A DNA stretch of 64,000 nt from Cranoglanis bouderius (GCA_023630585.1 CM042542.1:23464915-23528914); one strand, 5' to 3'. Positions 44,214 through 56,756 are shown, numbered from the stretch's first letter. Notes: a model not told the origin generated them from the letters alone. A program made the numbers and translations.

Positions 44214-47200
44214 TTAAATCAGCACAGTCCCAAAAAAAAGAACATTCTCTACAACCGAACATAAAACGTTTTTAAAACACCATATATTTGTGAACTCCTC
44301 TACATTATTTGTAGTTCTATAAAAATCAAAATCAACTTTTAGTCTGGCTTTCATCATTCTAACAAAAACAGTGTTTACATCAAAATCTAAGGAGTTTTCT
44401 ATTTTATTTCTTCTGCTGAGGTAAATAGCCATTTTTGCTTGACCTAATACAAAATTAAATAGCTGACATTTCACTCTGCATTTCTGACTGTATCTAAAAC
44501 CAAGAATAAACACCTGCTGAGAAAATTTTTCTCCAAACATCATAAACATTTGTTGTAACAGCTGAAAAAAAGAACGTAGTCTGTCACAATCCAAAAAGCA
44601 GTGATACACTGTTTCCCTCTGCAAACAAAAAGGACAATTATCACTTACATTGGGATTAATAACAGAAATGAAAGCATTAACAGCCACAATACCATGTAGG
44701 ATTCTCCACTGCAAATCTCCAACCCTTTTTGTCAACGGTGGTTTGTATAAAGCTCTCCACTCAGGTCTGACCTCAGTATCAAGCCCTAGATGAGCTCTCC
44801 AAGGAGTGTCAGCCTTACCATTTAATTTACCTTTGTTTAGAATTTTAACAAACAGTTTATACATGATTTTTCCTCCCATGACATCCAACCTGTTTGTGAG
44901 AGTCTCTCTGGACTCTAACAGTTGACCAGTGCATTCTCTAAAATCAGGAAAGATAGTCAATTTAGGAAAAGAATCATCAATACTTGGTCGACGGCGTCCG
45001 TTACAGTAATCATTTAACAAAGAGAGTTCAGTCTTTGTGAGTTCACTCTTCCAAGTGTTGAGCAGTCGACTTATGACCCTGGTAGATCTAACTCCTACCT
45101 GAGAGGCTAGACTTGCAGTGTCGGTCAATTTAGGTCCACATCGATCCACCACCTGTCCCAGTGTGACGATCCCAGCCGAACAGAATGACTGCATCACAGA
45201 GGGTCCTGCTATATGCTCTACATTGAAGCGGGTCCCATGCACTACTGGCTCTTTCAACAGCCCTGATAGGGACTCACAGCTTGTTGCTCTTTGTTTATGG
45301 AACATCCCCCACACATTGAACAGTCCTTGGTAGAACTTTGGGAGATTGTACAGTTTATGAGCACTCAAGTCCATCAGAAACAAAGGCTCAAAAAGACCCA
45401 AATTTCGTCCTCGGGTCAGTATGGTTCGGGCTAAGGGTCTCCAGACAAGGTCTATGGGCCCAACCAGGAGTCTCTGAATGAACTGGAGTCAGAAAGTAGC
45501 ACCCCTGCTGGCGAGATGAATGAGACCCTGCCCTCCTTCCTCTTTTGGTAAGAACAGTACGCTCTGTGGGATCCAATGCAGACGGTCCCAGAAAAAGTCC
45601 ACCAACACCGCCTGTATCCTGCCCAGCAGTTGTGCAGGTGGGTCTACACATGATAAGCGGTGCCACAGCATACATGACACCAAGTTGTTGATCACTAGTG
45701 TACGACCCCTAAAAGACATGTGTGGTAAGATCCATTTCCATTTCTTAAGACGTCCTTCAACTTTTTCTAAAACATTGTCCCAGTTTTTACACACAAAAGT
45801 ATCATTACCAAGATACACACCAAGATATTTGAAGCCACCCTTGTTCCAAATTAACCCGGCAGGTAAAACGAGTTTCTTGCTTAACTCATCACTAATTGTT
45901 ACTGCTTCACTTTTTCCCCAGTTAGTCTTAGCAGAGGACAATAAACCAAAGTCATTAATATTTTCTACAAGGGTGTCAATATCTTCCTGTTTCTTGACAA
46001 TGACAACAACATCGTCGGCATAAGCAGATAGTTTAAAAACTGTCTCACATCCAGGAAGGCGTACACCCGAAAGAGACTGTCTTAATTTATGTAGGAGAGG
46101 CTCTATGGCCAGGGAGTACAACATGCCAGATAATGAGCAGCCTTGTCTGACTCCCCTCTGAACCTTAAAGGGAGCACTTAAACCACCGTTGATCTTTAAA
46201 ATACTCTCAATGTCACTGTACAGGACTCGGATCATTTTTATAAAACCAGAGCTGAACCCAAAAGCTTCTAGTGTTTGCCACAAATACTGATGTTCAACTC
46301 TGTCAAAAGCCTTTTCTTGATCTATAGAAATCAGACAAATTTCACAGCCTAATGAATTGGAGAGGTCCAAAACATCACGAATTAAGATAATGTTGTCAGA
46401 TATCAACCTATTGGGTATACAGTAAGTCTGGTCAACATGAATGGAATGCTCCATCACTTTTCTCAGCCTCATGGCCAACACCTTTGACAAAAGTTTGTAA
46501 TCAGTGCAGAGCAGAGCCACTGGCCGCCAGTTTTTGATCTCTTGTAAATCTCCCTTTTTAGGGAGAAGAGTGAGGGTTGCTCTCCTGCAGCTCAATGGTA
46601 AGAGTCCTTTGCTCAAACTGTTTCTGAGAACAAGCAGCAGATCTTTCCCAATTTCAGGCCAGAAAGCTTTATAAAAGTCCACTGGAAGACCATCAATGCC
46701 TGGAGCTTTGCCACTCTCTAGGCTCTGTAATGCAGATTGTAGCTCATCAGCAGAGATTTGTGTTTCCATCTCTGCATTAGCCTCTTCGGATACCTTGGGT
46801 AAGTCCTCATAGAAGGCCTGTGCCACTTCTGGTCTCTCTTGGAACTCCTTCTTGAAGAGCTTCTCGTAGAAAGCGACTGCACATTTGCGGATCTCCTCAG
46901 ACTCCTGCAGGGGTTGCCCGGTGCTGGACCGCAGAGAGTGCATAAGTCTCCTTTGTCCATTCCTGCGTTCAAGGCCGAAAAAAAAGTGAGAGGGTGCATC
47001 CATTTTTGCGATATTTTGATAACGAGAGCGGACCAGAGCTCCTTGAGCAGAAAAACCCAACAGGTTAGATAGAGCTGACTTTTTTCTTTTGAGAACTTTA
47101 AAATGTTCTCTGTCTCTTGTGGAGTCTGCTAAATCTTGCAGCTTCATTATTTCACTCTCCAAAGCTTTCATAGATCTAGTCATGTCTCTTGTGACATTGA

Positions 47201-48110
47201 GAGTATACTGTAGGCACAGCTGTTTGATCTTGCTCTTCCCTATATCCCACCACTGTTGTAAAGAAGTATATTCAGATTTTGTCTTTGTATAACCATCCCA
47301 GAAATATCTGAAAGCTTCTTTAAAAACATTATCAGAAAGCAGGGTTGCATTAAAATGCCAGTAGGCACTATTGCATTTCACATCTTTAACAAAGATAGAA
47401 ACTTGTACAAGGGAATGATCTGAAACACCAACTGGGTGTATTAAGCAACTTTTAAGTACGTTACTCTGATGTTTGAAGCAGTAGAATCTGTCAAGCCTAG
47501 CCAAAGATAAAGAATTGTCTTTTATATGAGTCCAGGTATATTGACGTTGAGTAGAGTGAAAAAGCCTCCAAACATCACATAGATCATTCGCCTCAATTAG
47601 TTTCACAAGACATTTCTTGCTGGCTCCATGAGGTTCTGGGTGATTTCTATCTAAAGTTGCATTAGCAGTGCAATTAAAATCACCACCCAGAAACATGTAT
47701 CCATCATCACTGCAGTTACTGATTACAGTGTTTAGAGTGTTTAAAAAGACCACCCTTTCTGTGCCTACAGTTGGAGCGTATACATTAATGAAAGTCAGTT
47801 TCACATTTTCAAATATAGCTTGTATTTATAATAAGCGACCCTCAATAATTTCCTCAGGAACACAAGAAATGGGTAAAAAATCTCTAGAAAACAAAATACT
47901 AACTCCACCACTGTTACTGCTCTTATGACTGAGATAAATTTCCCCATCCCACTCCTTCTTCCATGCAGTTTCATTATCAGCTGTACTGTGTGTTTCTTGT
48001 AAAAATATAACATTTAATTTCTTAGTTTTAAACAAACTGAAAAGGGAAGCTCTCTTCCCATCCTCTCTGGCACCGTTAATGTTTAATGAACCCAGCTTTA
48101 TGTCACACAT
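44214..48110 (-). pseudogene. Tx1-group ORF2 (endonuclease-RT-zinc finger), two in-frame stops
   Basis: 1,298 codons in a single frame from MCDIKLGSLNINGARED (ATG at 48110-48108). Endonuclease: FLQETHS, FINVYAPT, GGDFNCTAN, ARLDRFYCF, and GVSDHSLVQV with the catalytic SDH. RT: SGKAPGIDGLPVDFYKAFW, NWRPVALLCTDYKLLSKVLA, SIDQEKAFDRVEHQYLW, QRGVRQGCSLSGMLYSLAIE and LSAYADDVVVIV. C-terminal zinc finger: NCPFCLQRETVYHCFLDC. It is broken only by TAA at 47828-47826, between the endonuclease segments, and TGA at 45491-45489. The second is likely a CGA to TGA CpG decay. No frameshift was seen. Confidence 0.93.
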
Positions 48111-48183
48111 ATTAAATGTAAAGCTGCAATTAAACAAAACAGAGATGTTAAGACCAAAAAAGAATAAGAAAAGGGGGAGACAC

Positions 48184-49440
48184 TTAACCATCATTTGCTA
48201 TTTGCTCTCTAACTTTTGGCACCAATTTTCTGAGACGAGAGATTTCTTTTTCAGTAAAGGTCGGTTGGCCGGTATGTTCTGTGTTTTTCATAAACATTCT
48301 AACTGAGTCAATGAACAGCTTTAAATCTGGAAAGTAATCATCAACTCTAACTGATCTGGTGCCTTTTGTCCTTTGTAAAAAAGATTGGATTTTGGTGAAA
48401 GGGTAAACACTCTCCACATCCATCTGTGTGTCTCCACCTTCATCACTTTCACTCTCCTGTGTGTTTATCAAACTGTCCTCTGACTGAGATGGACAGATCA
48501 TTGGATTTGTTCTTGACACTTTTGTAACTTGTTCAGTATTTGATTTGTTTTGTGGTTTTTTCCTCTTGGTTGACGATGTGGACAGATCAGCGTCCATTAA
48601 AACCTCTTCCTCGTTAACCAACACTGACTCCGCTACTCTTGTCGCAGTGTAACCAACATTTAAGTCCGTTTTTAAGTCATCTTGTGCTTTTTGATCACTC
48701 GCTAAGTTTTTTTTTTTACCTCATTCTCCTGATCGCTATCATCTCGGTTTTCCTCCTGTGAAACCTGCAGGCTTCCCTGCGGTTCGTCCGGTAAAGCGGC
48801 TCCGCCTTCAGCTCCACCGGGCGCCGGTTCCGCTGCGTTAGCAGCCGGCCGGTTCTCACCTACTCTCTCCGGGCACGAGCGAATCACATGCCCTACAGTT
48901 CCGCACCCAAAACACTTCATCGTTTCCGATGTTGCGTGCACAGTATAATCAAAATCATCAACTTTAAATTTTAACACTAAGTTCAATTCTTCGTCACTCT
49001 TTTTCAGAATCATTTGAACTTGTCTCCTAAAAGACATACCGTGTTTAAGGTGAGGAGACTTACAGCTGATGGGAATCATCTTTATCGGGGACACTAATTT
49101 TCCGTGTCTCGCCAGTTCTTTTTCCAGGAGCTCATTTTTTAGAAACGGGGGTATATTCGAAATAATGACCTTTTTAACAGGGCTTACTAAGGACAACACT
49201 GATGTGTAGGTACCTTGGATCACTACTCCACTCACAAGTAGCTGATTTACTTTCTCCAGACTGTCTAGAAACATCACGACGGCACTATTCATTCTAGAAG
49301 CCGATTTAATACTCTCATATCCAACAAGCTCACCTACCGCTAGACTACAATCTTCAACCGAACACCCGCCAGGTGCAGACAGTTTAATTGCGTGTCGGCG
49401 TGTTAGTTTGTTCATGTTAAACTGTTCCCCAGCAGCCATG
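48184..49440 (-). pseudogene. Tx1-group ORF1 (RNA-binding, CCHC), frameshift at poly-A
   Basis: Starts MAAGEQFNMNKLTRRHAIK (ATG at 49440). The central part (VKKVIISNIPPFLKNELLE and on) has the layout of an RRM-like fold. CFGCGTVGHVIRSC is a CCHC knuckle near 48870-48915. An acidic, Ser-rich tail follows. The frame changes at an 11-base A run (48717-48707) and continues at 48624-48184 (MLVNEEEVLMDADLS... to ...LRKLVPKVREQIANDG). The homopolymer could be a true mutation, a slippage site or an assembly error. ORF1 ends about 75 bases before the ORF2 start. Confidence 0.85.
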
Positions 49441-49596
49441 CTGACCAGCCACGCCCACAGTCCCGCCTTCACACAACAAACAAACAAATCCCACCAAACA
49501 CTGTTTCTGTAAACACCTCCACACACAGTAACACAGAAACAAGAATTTTAGAAAAAAGAATCAGAAAACTCGCAAGCTTCACCACGCTCACAGCAG

Positions 49597-49648
49597 CACT
49601 CACCACACCCACTCCCAGCATGCACTCACCACACCCACTCCCAGCATG
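49597..49648 (-). repeat. 26-bp tandem duplication at the LINE 5' end
   Basis: Two exact 26-base copies (49597-49622 and 49623-49648) immediately inside the GA microsatellite. Short 5' tandem repeats often act as promoter units in LINEs; the function here is inferred. Confidence 0.9.
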
Positions 49649-49824
49649 CACTGAGAGAGAGAGAGAGAGAGAGAGGGATAGGGAGAGAGAGAGAGAGGGA
49701 TAGGGAGAGGGAGAGAGAGTGAGAGTGAGAGATAGTGAGACAGGCAGAGAGGGAGAGAGAGAGGGAGAGAGATGGGGAGAGAGGGAGAGAGAGAGTGAGA
49801 GGGAGAGGGAGGGAGAGAGAGGGA

Positions 49825-49876
<52 letters not shown>

Positions 49877-49895
49877 GGAGAGGGAGAGAGAGAGG

Positions 49896-49926
<31 letters not shown>

Positions 49927-49988
49927 TAGGGAGAGAGAGTGAGAGGGAGAGAGAGGGGGGGCAGAGAGAGAGAGAGAGAGAGAGAGAT
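49649..49988. repeat. (GA)n-rich microsatellite
   Basis: 340 bases of GA with GGGA, GTGA and GATA variants. It forms the 5' side of the LINE insertion site on the element's strand. Open frames through it are repeat artefacts. Confidence 0.97.
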
Positions 49989-50249
49989 CATTAGGTATGA
50001 TTATTGTCCTGTAATGGTTAAGGACAATATACTTTGCGTATGTGAAAGCAGGTACTTTGGCAAGATTAGCTTATGACAGGATAACTGAAAGGGAGAGCCA
50101 GAAGGTAACACAGACATGAGGGCTCCCTGGGACAAGGCGGCCAGCCACTCCACCATCAACAAACCTTGGTGGACGCCTGAAAGTGGGGGGGTGACAGCAT
50201 GCAGACATCCCAGTTCACCACAACACACTATGCCCATGAGATCTCTAGA

Positions 50250-51647
50250 TCTGCTCCTTTACCTAAGGAAAAAAAAAACTATTCACAAAAAGCTTGACTA
50301 AACAAATATATTTTCAGCCTGGACTTAAACACTGAGACTGTGTCTGAGTCCCGAACACTAATTGGAAGGCTGTTCCATAACTGTGGGGCTTTGTAAGTGA
50401 AAGCTCTTCCCCCTGCTGTAGCCTACACTATTCGAGGTACCGACAAATAGCCTGCACCTTTGGGTCGAAGTAGGCGTGGCGGATCATAAAAGACCAAAAG
50501 TTCGCTTAGGTACTGTGGTGCGAAGCCATTTAGCGCTTTATAAGTCAATAGTAGTATTTTATAATCAATGTGAAATTTCACTGGGAGCCAATGCAGTGTG
50601 GATAAGATAGGGGTGATGTGGTCATATCTTCTGGTTCTAGTAAGGACCCTTGCAGCTGCATTCTGGACTAACTGGAGTTTGTTTATGCTCCTACTGGAAC
50701 ATCCAGACAGTAAGGCATTACAATAATCCAACCTAGAGGTGTAGAAAGCATGGACTAATTTTTCTACATCATGTATTGACAATATATTTCTTATCTTAGC
50801 AATATTTCTGAGGTGAAAGAAGGCTACCCTAGTAATATTATCTACGTGGGCGTCAAAGGAAAAACTGGAGTCAATAATCACACCAAGGTCTTTTACTGCT
50901 GCACATGATGAAACAGAAAGGCCATCCAGAGTTACTATGGAATCAGAAAACTTACTTCTAGCTGCATGTGGTCCTAGTATAAGTACTTCTGTCTTGTCAG
51001 AATTTAGTAAGAGGAAGTTAATAAACATCCACCGTCTAATGTCCTTTACACATTCCTCGACTTTATTAAACTGGTGTCTGTCATCTGGCTCCGCTGAAAC
51101 ATACAACTGTGTGTCATCAGCATAACAGTGGAAGCTAATTCCATGTTTATGAATAATTTGACCCAGAGGTAGCATATATAAATAAAAAAGCAGTGGGCCT
51201 AAAACAGAACCTTGCAGAACAACAAACTTTACCTCAGTATGCATAGAGAATTCACCATTTACATCTACGAACTGATAACGATCAGTCAAATAAGACCTGA
51301 GCCAGGAGGTCAAGCAACACAAGCATGGAGACACAACCCTGATCAGAGGCCATCAGTAGGTCATTTACCACTTTAACCAGCGCTGTCTCTGTGCTATGAT
51401 GAGGCCTAAATCCTGACTGATACATTTCATGAATGTTATTCCTATTAAGGCACGAGCATAGTTGCTTTGCTACAACCTTTTCTAAGATCTTGGAGATAAA
51501 GGGGAGATTTGATATCGGCCTGCAGCTGGACAATTGAGAGGGGTTGAGGTCAGGTTTTTTAATCAGGGGTTTGATAACTGCTAATTTAAATGATTTAGGT
51601 ACTAGCCAGTTCTAAGGGAAGAGTTGATTATTTTTAGAAGGGGTTTG
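50250..51647 (-). mobile_element. L2-clade LINE, 5'-truncated with internal deletion
   Basis: Begins in the RT fingers (LSSCRPISNLPFISKILEKV, FRPHHSTETALVKV). It then loses the motif A region at about 51300 (LLDL joins a downstream segment). It continues with LQGSVLGPLLFYLYMLPL, SFHCYADDTQLYV, LNSDKTEVLILGP and LQLVQNAAARVLTRT to LNGFAPQYLSELLV and the 3' UTR. The deletion and a frame change make it defective. Confidence 0.9.
50423..51334 (-). pseudogene. L2 reverse transcriptase C-terminal half
   Basis: An open frame covering RT motifs B to E with the catalytic YADD pair and the C-terminal domain. The usual Val-Pro before the QGSVLGP turn is changed to Val-Leu. The upstream RT half (51282-51533) is in another frame because of the internal deletion. 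Confidence 0.88.
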
Positions 51648-51652
51648 ATCGT

Positions 51653-52195
51653 GGGGACCCCTGACTAGAAGGTTACACGTGGGGACACCAATTTCTAAGT
51701 ACAATAAAGCCATACTACAGTCAGAAGTGTCTGGGGGAATTTTTGAAGCCCAAAAATGTGCTTTATTATAAGAAATTGTTCATTTTAGAAAACTCAATTT
51801 TTAACAGGTTTTTCTATTCTGATGGGGACATCCCTGTTATGTCTTACCACAAACCACCAGCGAGTGGCGCTGTAATGAATTATCTGTAGATTTTCTATTT
51901 TTTTATACAATAAAGATTAAAGTTTAGATAATAACTAAAGACATGTTTAAAGGGAAGAATTCACTCTGTATTTATATTTTATTTTGCATTTCACCTATTT
52001 CCCATCAACTCTTGTATTTGAATAGACCATTTCTATGGATGTAAAAAGCGACATCAGCCTTACCTCACGTCCTGTTTAACATTTATTTTTTTCCTCAATT
52101 CTGAGAATCTGAAAAGGTCCACATTTGATAAATAAGACAGTTATGTTGCATGACAAGCAGAAAATGTTCATGGGGCATTGACACCACGGGTATCA
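51653..52195. repeat. 550-bp dispersed repeat, copy 2
   Basis: Same orientation as and nearly identical to 21299-21850. It begins exactly where the L2 fragment ends, so one probably inserted into or beside the other. Confidence 0.85.
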
Positions 52196-52199
52196 TTGA

Positions 52200-52445
52200 C
52201 TTATATTGTAGTAGATTTATAAAATTGTGGCAGTAATGTGATTAAGGTTAAAATGATCAGGAATGTGTTTCAGAGATACCAGGTGAACTAAAACTGGTCA
52301 TCTAAACTGTGTTTAATTACAGTATTCCTCAGGGCATGTTTGGTGTCATTTGTATCCATATTTCATGGTGAACGATGTGGTGATATCATAAATATCATAT
52401 AGTTTAGGAAATAACATTTACAATATATGTTGTAATATGTGCTCG

Positions 52446-52522
<77 letters not shown>

Positions 52523-53408
52523 CACCCACTGGTTTGCATGAACTCATTCTCGGGAACTTAATTAACATACAGTTCCTTAAAGTGAGAGAACCCTGCCATG
52601 AAACACCATGGGGTCCACCCTGCCCTAAAACACATTGTTTTATCTCCATTTGGTATCCTGGTCACTATACATTTCAAAGAGGGTCAAGGGTATAAGAGGA
52701 TCTGCTTGGTAGAGAGAAAAGGGGGAGCTTATAACATCAGAAGCTTATAACAGAAAAGCTTATAACATCAGAAGCTTATAACATCAAAGCCTTGTAACAT
52801 CCGAAGGGCCTTTTGCCATAGATGCTTTTCCATCGTGCATGCTATGTTCATGACGCTGACTGTAATCTTGTAAGTGATTCTTGTCTCTATTTTATGTATC
52901 TTTATCTCATATTAAATCCATTTGTTATTCTATTTCTAAATACTCTGTGTCTATGTTTGGTATTCTTATTATGAATAACTTCTTAAACTAAAAGTGTATA
53001 ATACGTTAGACACGTTTAAGGTCAACCTCTGACAAGCCAAAAGTAAAGGCTAATACTTGCAAGTTTAAACAGAACCTCTAACAAGTAAGATAGGAAAGGC
53101 CTAGGCTTGCACGTTGATAGAAACCTCTGAGCTAACAAAATAATGGTTTGATAAAAAGCTACATGAAAGTCTCTGACGTAGGAACGTCATTTTAATGAAA
53201 GCTTCGCTCGAAGCTGCTTAGGAGTAAATATCAGTAGAACACTGAGTGCTAATACTTCTAGCACTAACTAGAAGATAATCAATTAAATGGAGTCAGATAT
53301 TTAAATCATACATTAAAACACGCATTAACCTTCGCTGCATCTATTTCCGTCGTTGGTTATAGGAGAGCAGTGGGCTAAGTAATTAACTTTATATATTTTA
53401 GCCCTACA
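52200..53408. other. Intergenic DNA with (CA)n and a short tandem repeat; possible LTR
   Basis: (CA)n at 52448-52520. A ~16-base unit like AGCTTATAACATCAGA is repeated about five times at 52727-52800. A TATAAGAGG-like box near 52691 and an AT-rich region ending in TAAATCC near 52914 give it an LTR-like look, but no TG...CA ends were confirmed. No gene seen. Confidence 0.4.
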
Positions 53409-53568
<160 letters not shown>

Positions 53569-53686
53569 CAGCTTTCTGAATGCAGATGAGTGAGAAGGTG
53601 GAGATGCAGTCGGGGGGCAAATGAGATTGCGAAGGCGCGTGAGGAGGATGGGGGTCTGGTGCGGGGTGGGGGGGTGTTGTATGTGG

Positions 53687-53696
53687 GGATAAAAAC
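53687..53696 (+). promoter_or_regulatory. TATA-like element, unit C
   Basis: GGATAAAAAC, 123 bases before the exon-1 ATG at 53810, in the same conserved segment as at 19271. Confidence 0.45.
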
Positions 53697-53809
53697 TCTC
53701 GAGCTCTCCGTGACCCCTTTCAGTTCTCCGTTCAGCCTCCTGGAGTAAACAGCTCGCACGTTTTCTTATTGTTTTATTTTTTAAACTTGTTCCTCCGTTT
53801 GGATTCACG

Positions 53810-53897
53810 ATGCGGTCTCGGTCGGTTCTCGTGCCGCTGCTGCTGCTGCTGTTGTTCGACTTCTACACCGAGGGAGCGCGAGACGTCCCACCGATCC
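53810..53897 (+). CDS. Shisa-like exon 1, unit C
   Basis: The same 88-base signal-peptide exon as 19394-19481, with an intact ATG and GTAAGT donor. No complete exon 2 follows on this strand in the window, so it is an orphan first exon here. Confidence 0.65.
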
Positions 53898-54447
53898 GTA
53901 AGTATTTTTTTTTATTATTCGGGAGTTTATTACTATTCTTTGTTAAGTTTTTATTTTAATTTTTTGTAACTGTCGGGATTTTAAAATTGTATTTTATTTA
54001 TTTATATTGTCGGTGAGGCATTTAAAACATTCATTTTTCACGAAACATTTATTTTTATGAATAAATTATATATATTTTTATAATTACTTTTAATACAGCT
54101 GTTATGATCTTCAGTTAAACAATGAATCCGTCTTAATGAACCAGTGGATTAATTAACAATCGAACAAATTCATGTAGAAAAAAAGGTTTTCTTGATTTTT
54201 CTCATGTTATATCTTTTATCTTTTAATTTTAGAGAATAGAGTTAAAGGTGGATCTTTAACATAGAACTGATTTAGGATTCTGTAGTTAAGATTATTATTC
54301 AAACTTTTCCTTTCCTTTATGTTTGGTTTATTTTATATTTAATACATTATTATTATTATATATTAGATCAATAAAAAATGCTCTTCTTTATTTATGTTTG
54401 TGTAATAGTGATGAGAGTTTAGAGAAAAGTAAAATAAAATAAATAAT

Positions 54448-54450
54448 TTA

Positions 54451-54520
<70 letters not shown>

Positions 54521-54647
54521 CTGTGGATGGCCCCATCAGATGTGCCTAATTGTCTGGGAGGACCCTCATCAGTCCAGCGATTGTTACGTAACGATTTCCT
54601 CAGCCTCGGGCGTGGTGACTGATAATGGAGCATGTTAGAGCTGGAGC

Positions 54648-54696
<49 letters not shown>
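54448..54696. repeat. Paired (CA)n tracts, unit D
   Basis: (CA)n at 54454-54519 (with a CGCAC interruption) and 54650-54695, bracketing the conserved block seen also in copy A. Confidence 0.93.
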
Positions 54697-54698
<2 letters not shown>

Positions 54699-54839
54699 TA
54701 GTGTAAATAAAGTGCGGAAATCAGCTTTCTGAATGCAGATGAGTGAGAAGGTGGAGATGCAGTCGGGGGGCAAATGAGATTGCGAAGGCGCGTGAGGGGG
54801 GTGGGGGTCTGGTGCGGGGTGGGGGGGTGTTGTATGTGG

Positions 54840-54849
54840 GGATAAAAAC
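54840..54849 (+). promoter_or_regulatory. TATA-like element, unit D
   Basis: GGATAAAAAC, 123 bases before the ATG at 54963; the surrounding segment is conserved with copies A and C. Confidence 0.45.
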
Positions 54850-54962
54850 TCTCGAGCTCTCCGTGACCCCTTTCAGTTCTCCGTTCAGCCTCCTGGAGTA
54901 AACAGCTCGCACGTTTTCTTATTGTTTTATTTTTTAAACTTGTTCCTCCGTTTGGATTCACG

Positions 54963-55050
54963 ATGCGGTCTCGGTCGGTTCTCGTGCCGCTGCTGCTGCT
55001 GCTGTTGTTCGACTTCTACACCGAGGGAGCGCGAGACGTCCCACCGATCC
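54963..55050 (+). CDS. Shisa-like exon 1, unit D
   Basis: Identical in layout to the other exon-1 copies: signal peptide, then ARDVPPI and the donor. The following intron is intact to the acceptor at 55816, but exon 2 survives for only about eleven bases before the 55827 breakpoint. Confidence 0.65.
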
Positions 55051-55854
55051 GTAAGTATTTTTTTTATTATTCGGGAGTTTATTACTATTCTTTGTTAAGT
55101 TTTTATTTTAATTTTTTTTAACTGTCGGGATTTTAAAATTGTATTTTATTTATTTATATTGTCGGTGAGGCATTTAAAACATTAATTTTTCACGAAACAT
55201 TTATTTTTATGAATAAATTATATATATATTATAATTACTTTTAATACAGCTGTTATGATCTTCAGTTAAACAATGAATCCGTCTTAATGAACCAGTGGAT
55301 TAATTAACAATCGAACAAATTCATGTAGAAAAAAAGGTTTTCTTGATTTTTCTCATGTTATATCTTTTATCTTTTAATTTTAGAGAATAAAGTTAAAGGT
55401 GGATCTTTAACATAGAACTGATTTAGGATTCTGTAGTTAAGATTATTATTCAAACTTTTCCTTTCCTTTATGTTTGTGTAATAGTGATGAGAAATCAAGT
55501 TTGGGCTCCGTTTAAAAAAATAGATGTAATAATTAAGGTCATGTTTATTATATATTTAGCCGATTTTTGTGGCTACATTCAACATTTACATTTCCATTGG
55601 AAACCTTTATTTTTTTTATTATTAGTTGTTTTGTTTTTTTTTTTTTAAATAAAAACCTCATGAACCTTGTGAGCCGTTCTGAGGAACCTTCCAGGAACCT
55701 TGTGTTTTTAGCTGGAGATATAGCGATGTGTCGATACAAGACTTTTAGGCAAACGTGATTTGTGAGACGAGGGAAATGATTTACTAAACTCTTATTTTTT
55801 GTCATTTTTTCTCCAGCTCCCACTTATCAGTAGTTATATCATATACTTTATGTC

Positions 55855-56025
55855 AAAAAATTATTTATGACCCCCCTGTCATATGATTTATGACCCCTCA
55901 TGTCAGTCTGATTGACAGTTCAGCCCAACCTGTAATTTATGGCCCCACCAGTCTTCTGTCTGTGTGTATGTATGCGCATGCGTGCGTATGTGCGTGCGTG
56001 CATGTGCGTGCGTGCGTGCGTACAT

Positions 56026-56065
<40 letters not shown>

Positions 56066-56460
56066 ATGGTTTTTACACCCCCGCTATGTGCGTGTTGAAA
56101 AAGCTATTGATTAAATAAATAGCTGTGGATAAAACATAGAAGAGGCTCCGTAACACCCACACGGCGTCTGATCCACGAGTTTCCCAAACCCTTAGAAGGA
56201 CGATGTGTATTTCACCAAGAATACGTGTTGAAATGAGTGGTGTCGGCTTTTGCGTCAGTGGGGGAAAACAGGGGTGTTATCAAAAACCGAAGACCATCCC
56301 TTAAACCCTCCCCACGAACGTTTCTGTAAGGTACATAAATCACAAAAAGCTCATGTCACTGTCATGAAATGTGTATAAATTATGACTCCAGTGTCAGTCG
56401 CGAACGTGTGTGAATTATGATCCCCTTGAACTGACAGTTTGGCGAGCGCTGTAATTTATA
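55855..56460. repeat. Subterminal AATTTATGACCCC-like motif array
   Basis: Copies at about 55863, 55885, 55932, 56377, 56412 and 56453 on the left, and about 62409 and 62434 (inverted) on the right. Spaced subterminal motifs commonly bind transposases; that role here is inferred. Confidence 0.55.
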
Positions 56461-56498
56461 ACTTTTTTTCCCTGTATCCTGGAAGTTTGTTCTTTCCC

Positions 56499-56559
<61 letters not shown>

Positions 56560-56677
56560 TGTGTGTTTCACGAAAGTATTATGTGTTAATGTGGGTTTTA
56601 CACCCCTGCTATATGTGCGCGTCCTGAGAACTGATGTTTAAACACTGATTAAATAATCCCTGACCTTGCCTGTATCC

Positions 56678-56756
<79 letters not shown>

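Larger units (their letters stand above)
44124..49648 (-). mobile_element. Near-full-length Tx1-group LINE inserted in (TC)n
   Basis: Has a 5' UTR with a 26-base tandem duplication, ORF1 with a CCHC knuckle, ORF2 with endonuclease, reverse transcriptase and zinc-finger tail, and a 90-base 3' UTR. On its own strand it is preceded by (TC)n (49988-49649) and followed by (TC)n (44123-44070), so it lies inside a split TC microsatellite. The Tx group is known to contain families that target microsatellites or RNA genes; as I recall, Kibi-type elements use TC repeats. Only three lesions were found: one frameshift in ORF1 and two stop codons in ORF2. Confidence 0.9.

Noticed and set aside
49649..49988. 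Open frames of 60-120 codons in GA-rich DNA
   Set aside because: They are translations of a dinucleotide microsatellite (RERERE / LSLSLS) with no coding evidence.
52200..53400. LTR of an endogenous retroelement
   Set aside because: TATA-like and poly-A-like sequences are present, but no TG...CA termini, target duplication or partner LTR was found.
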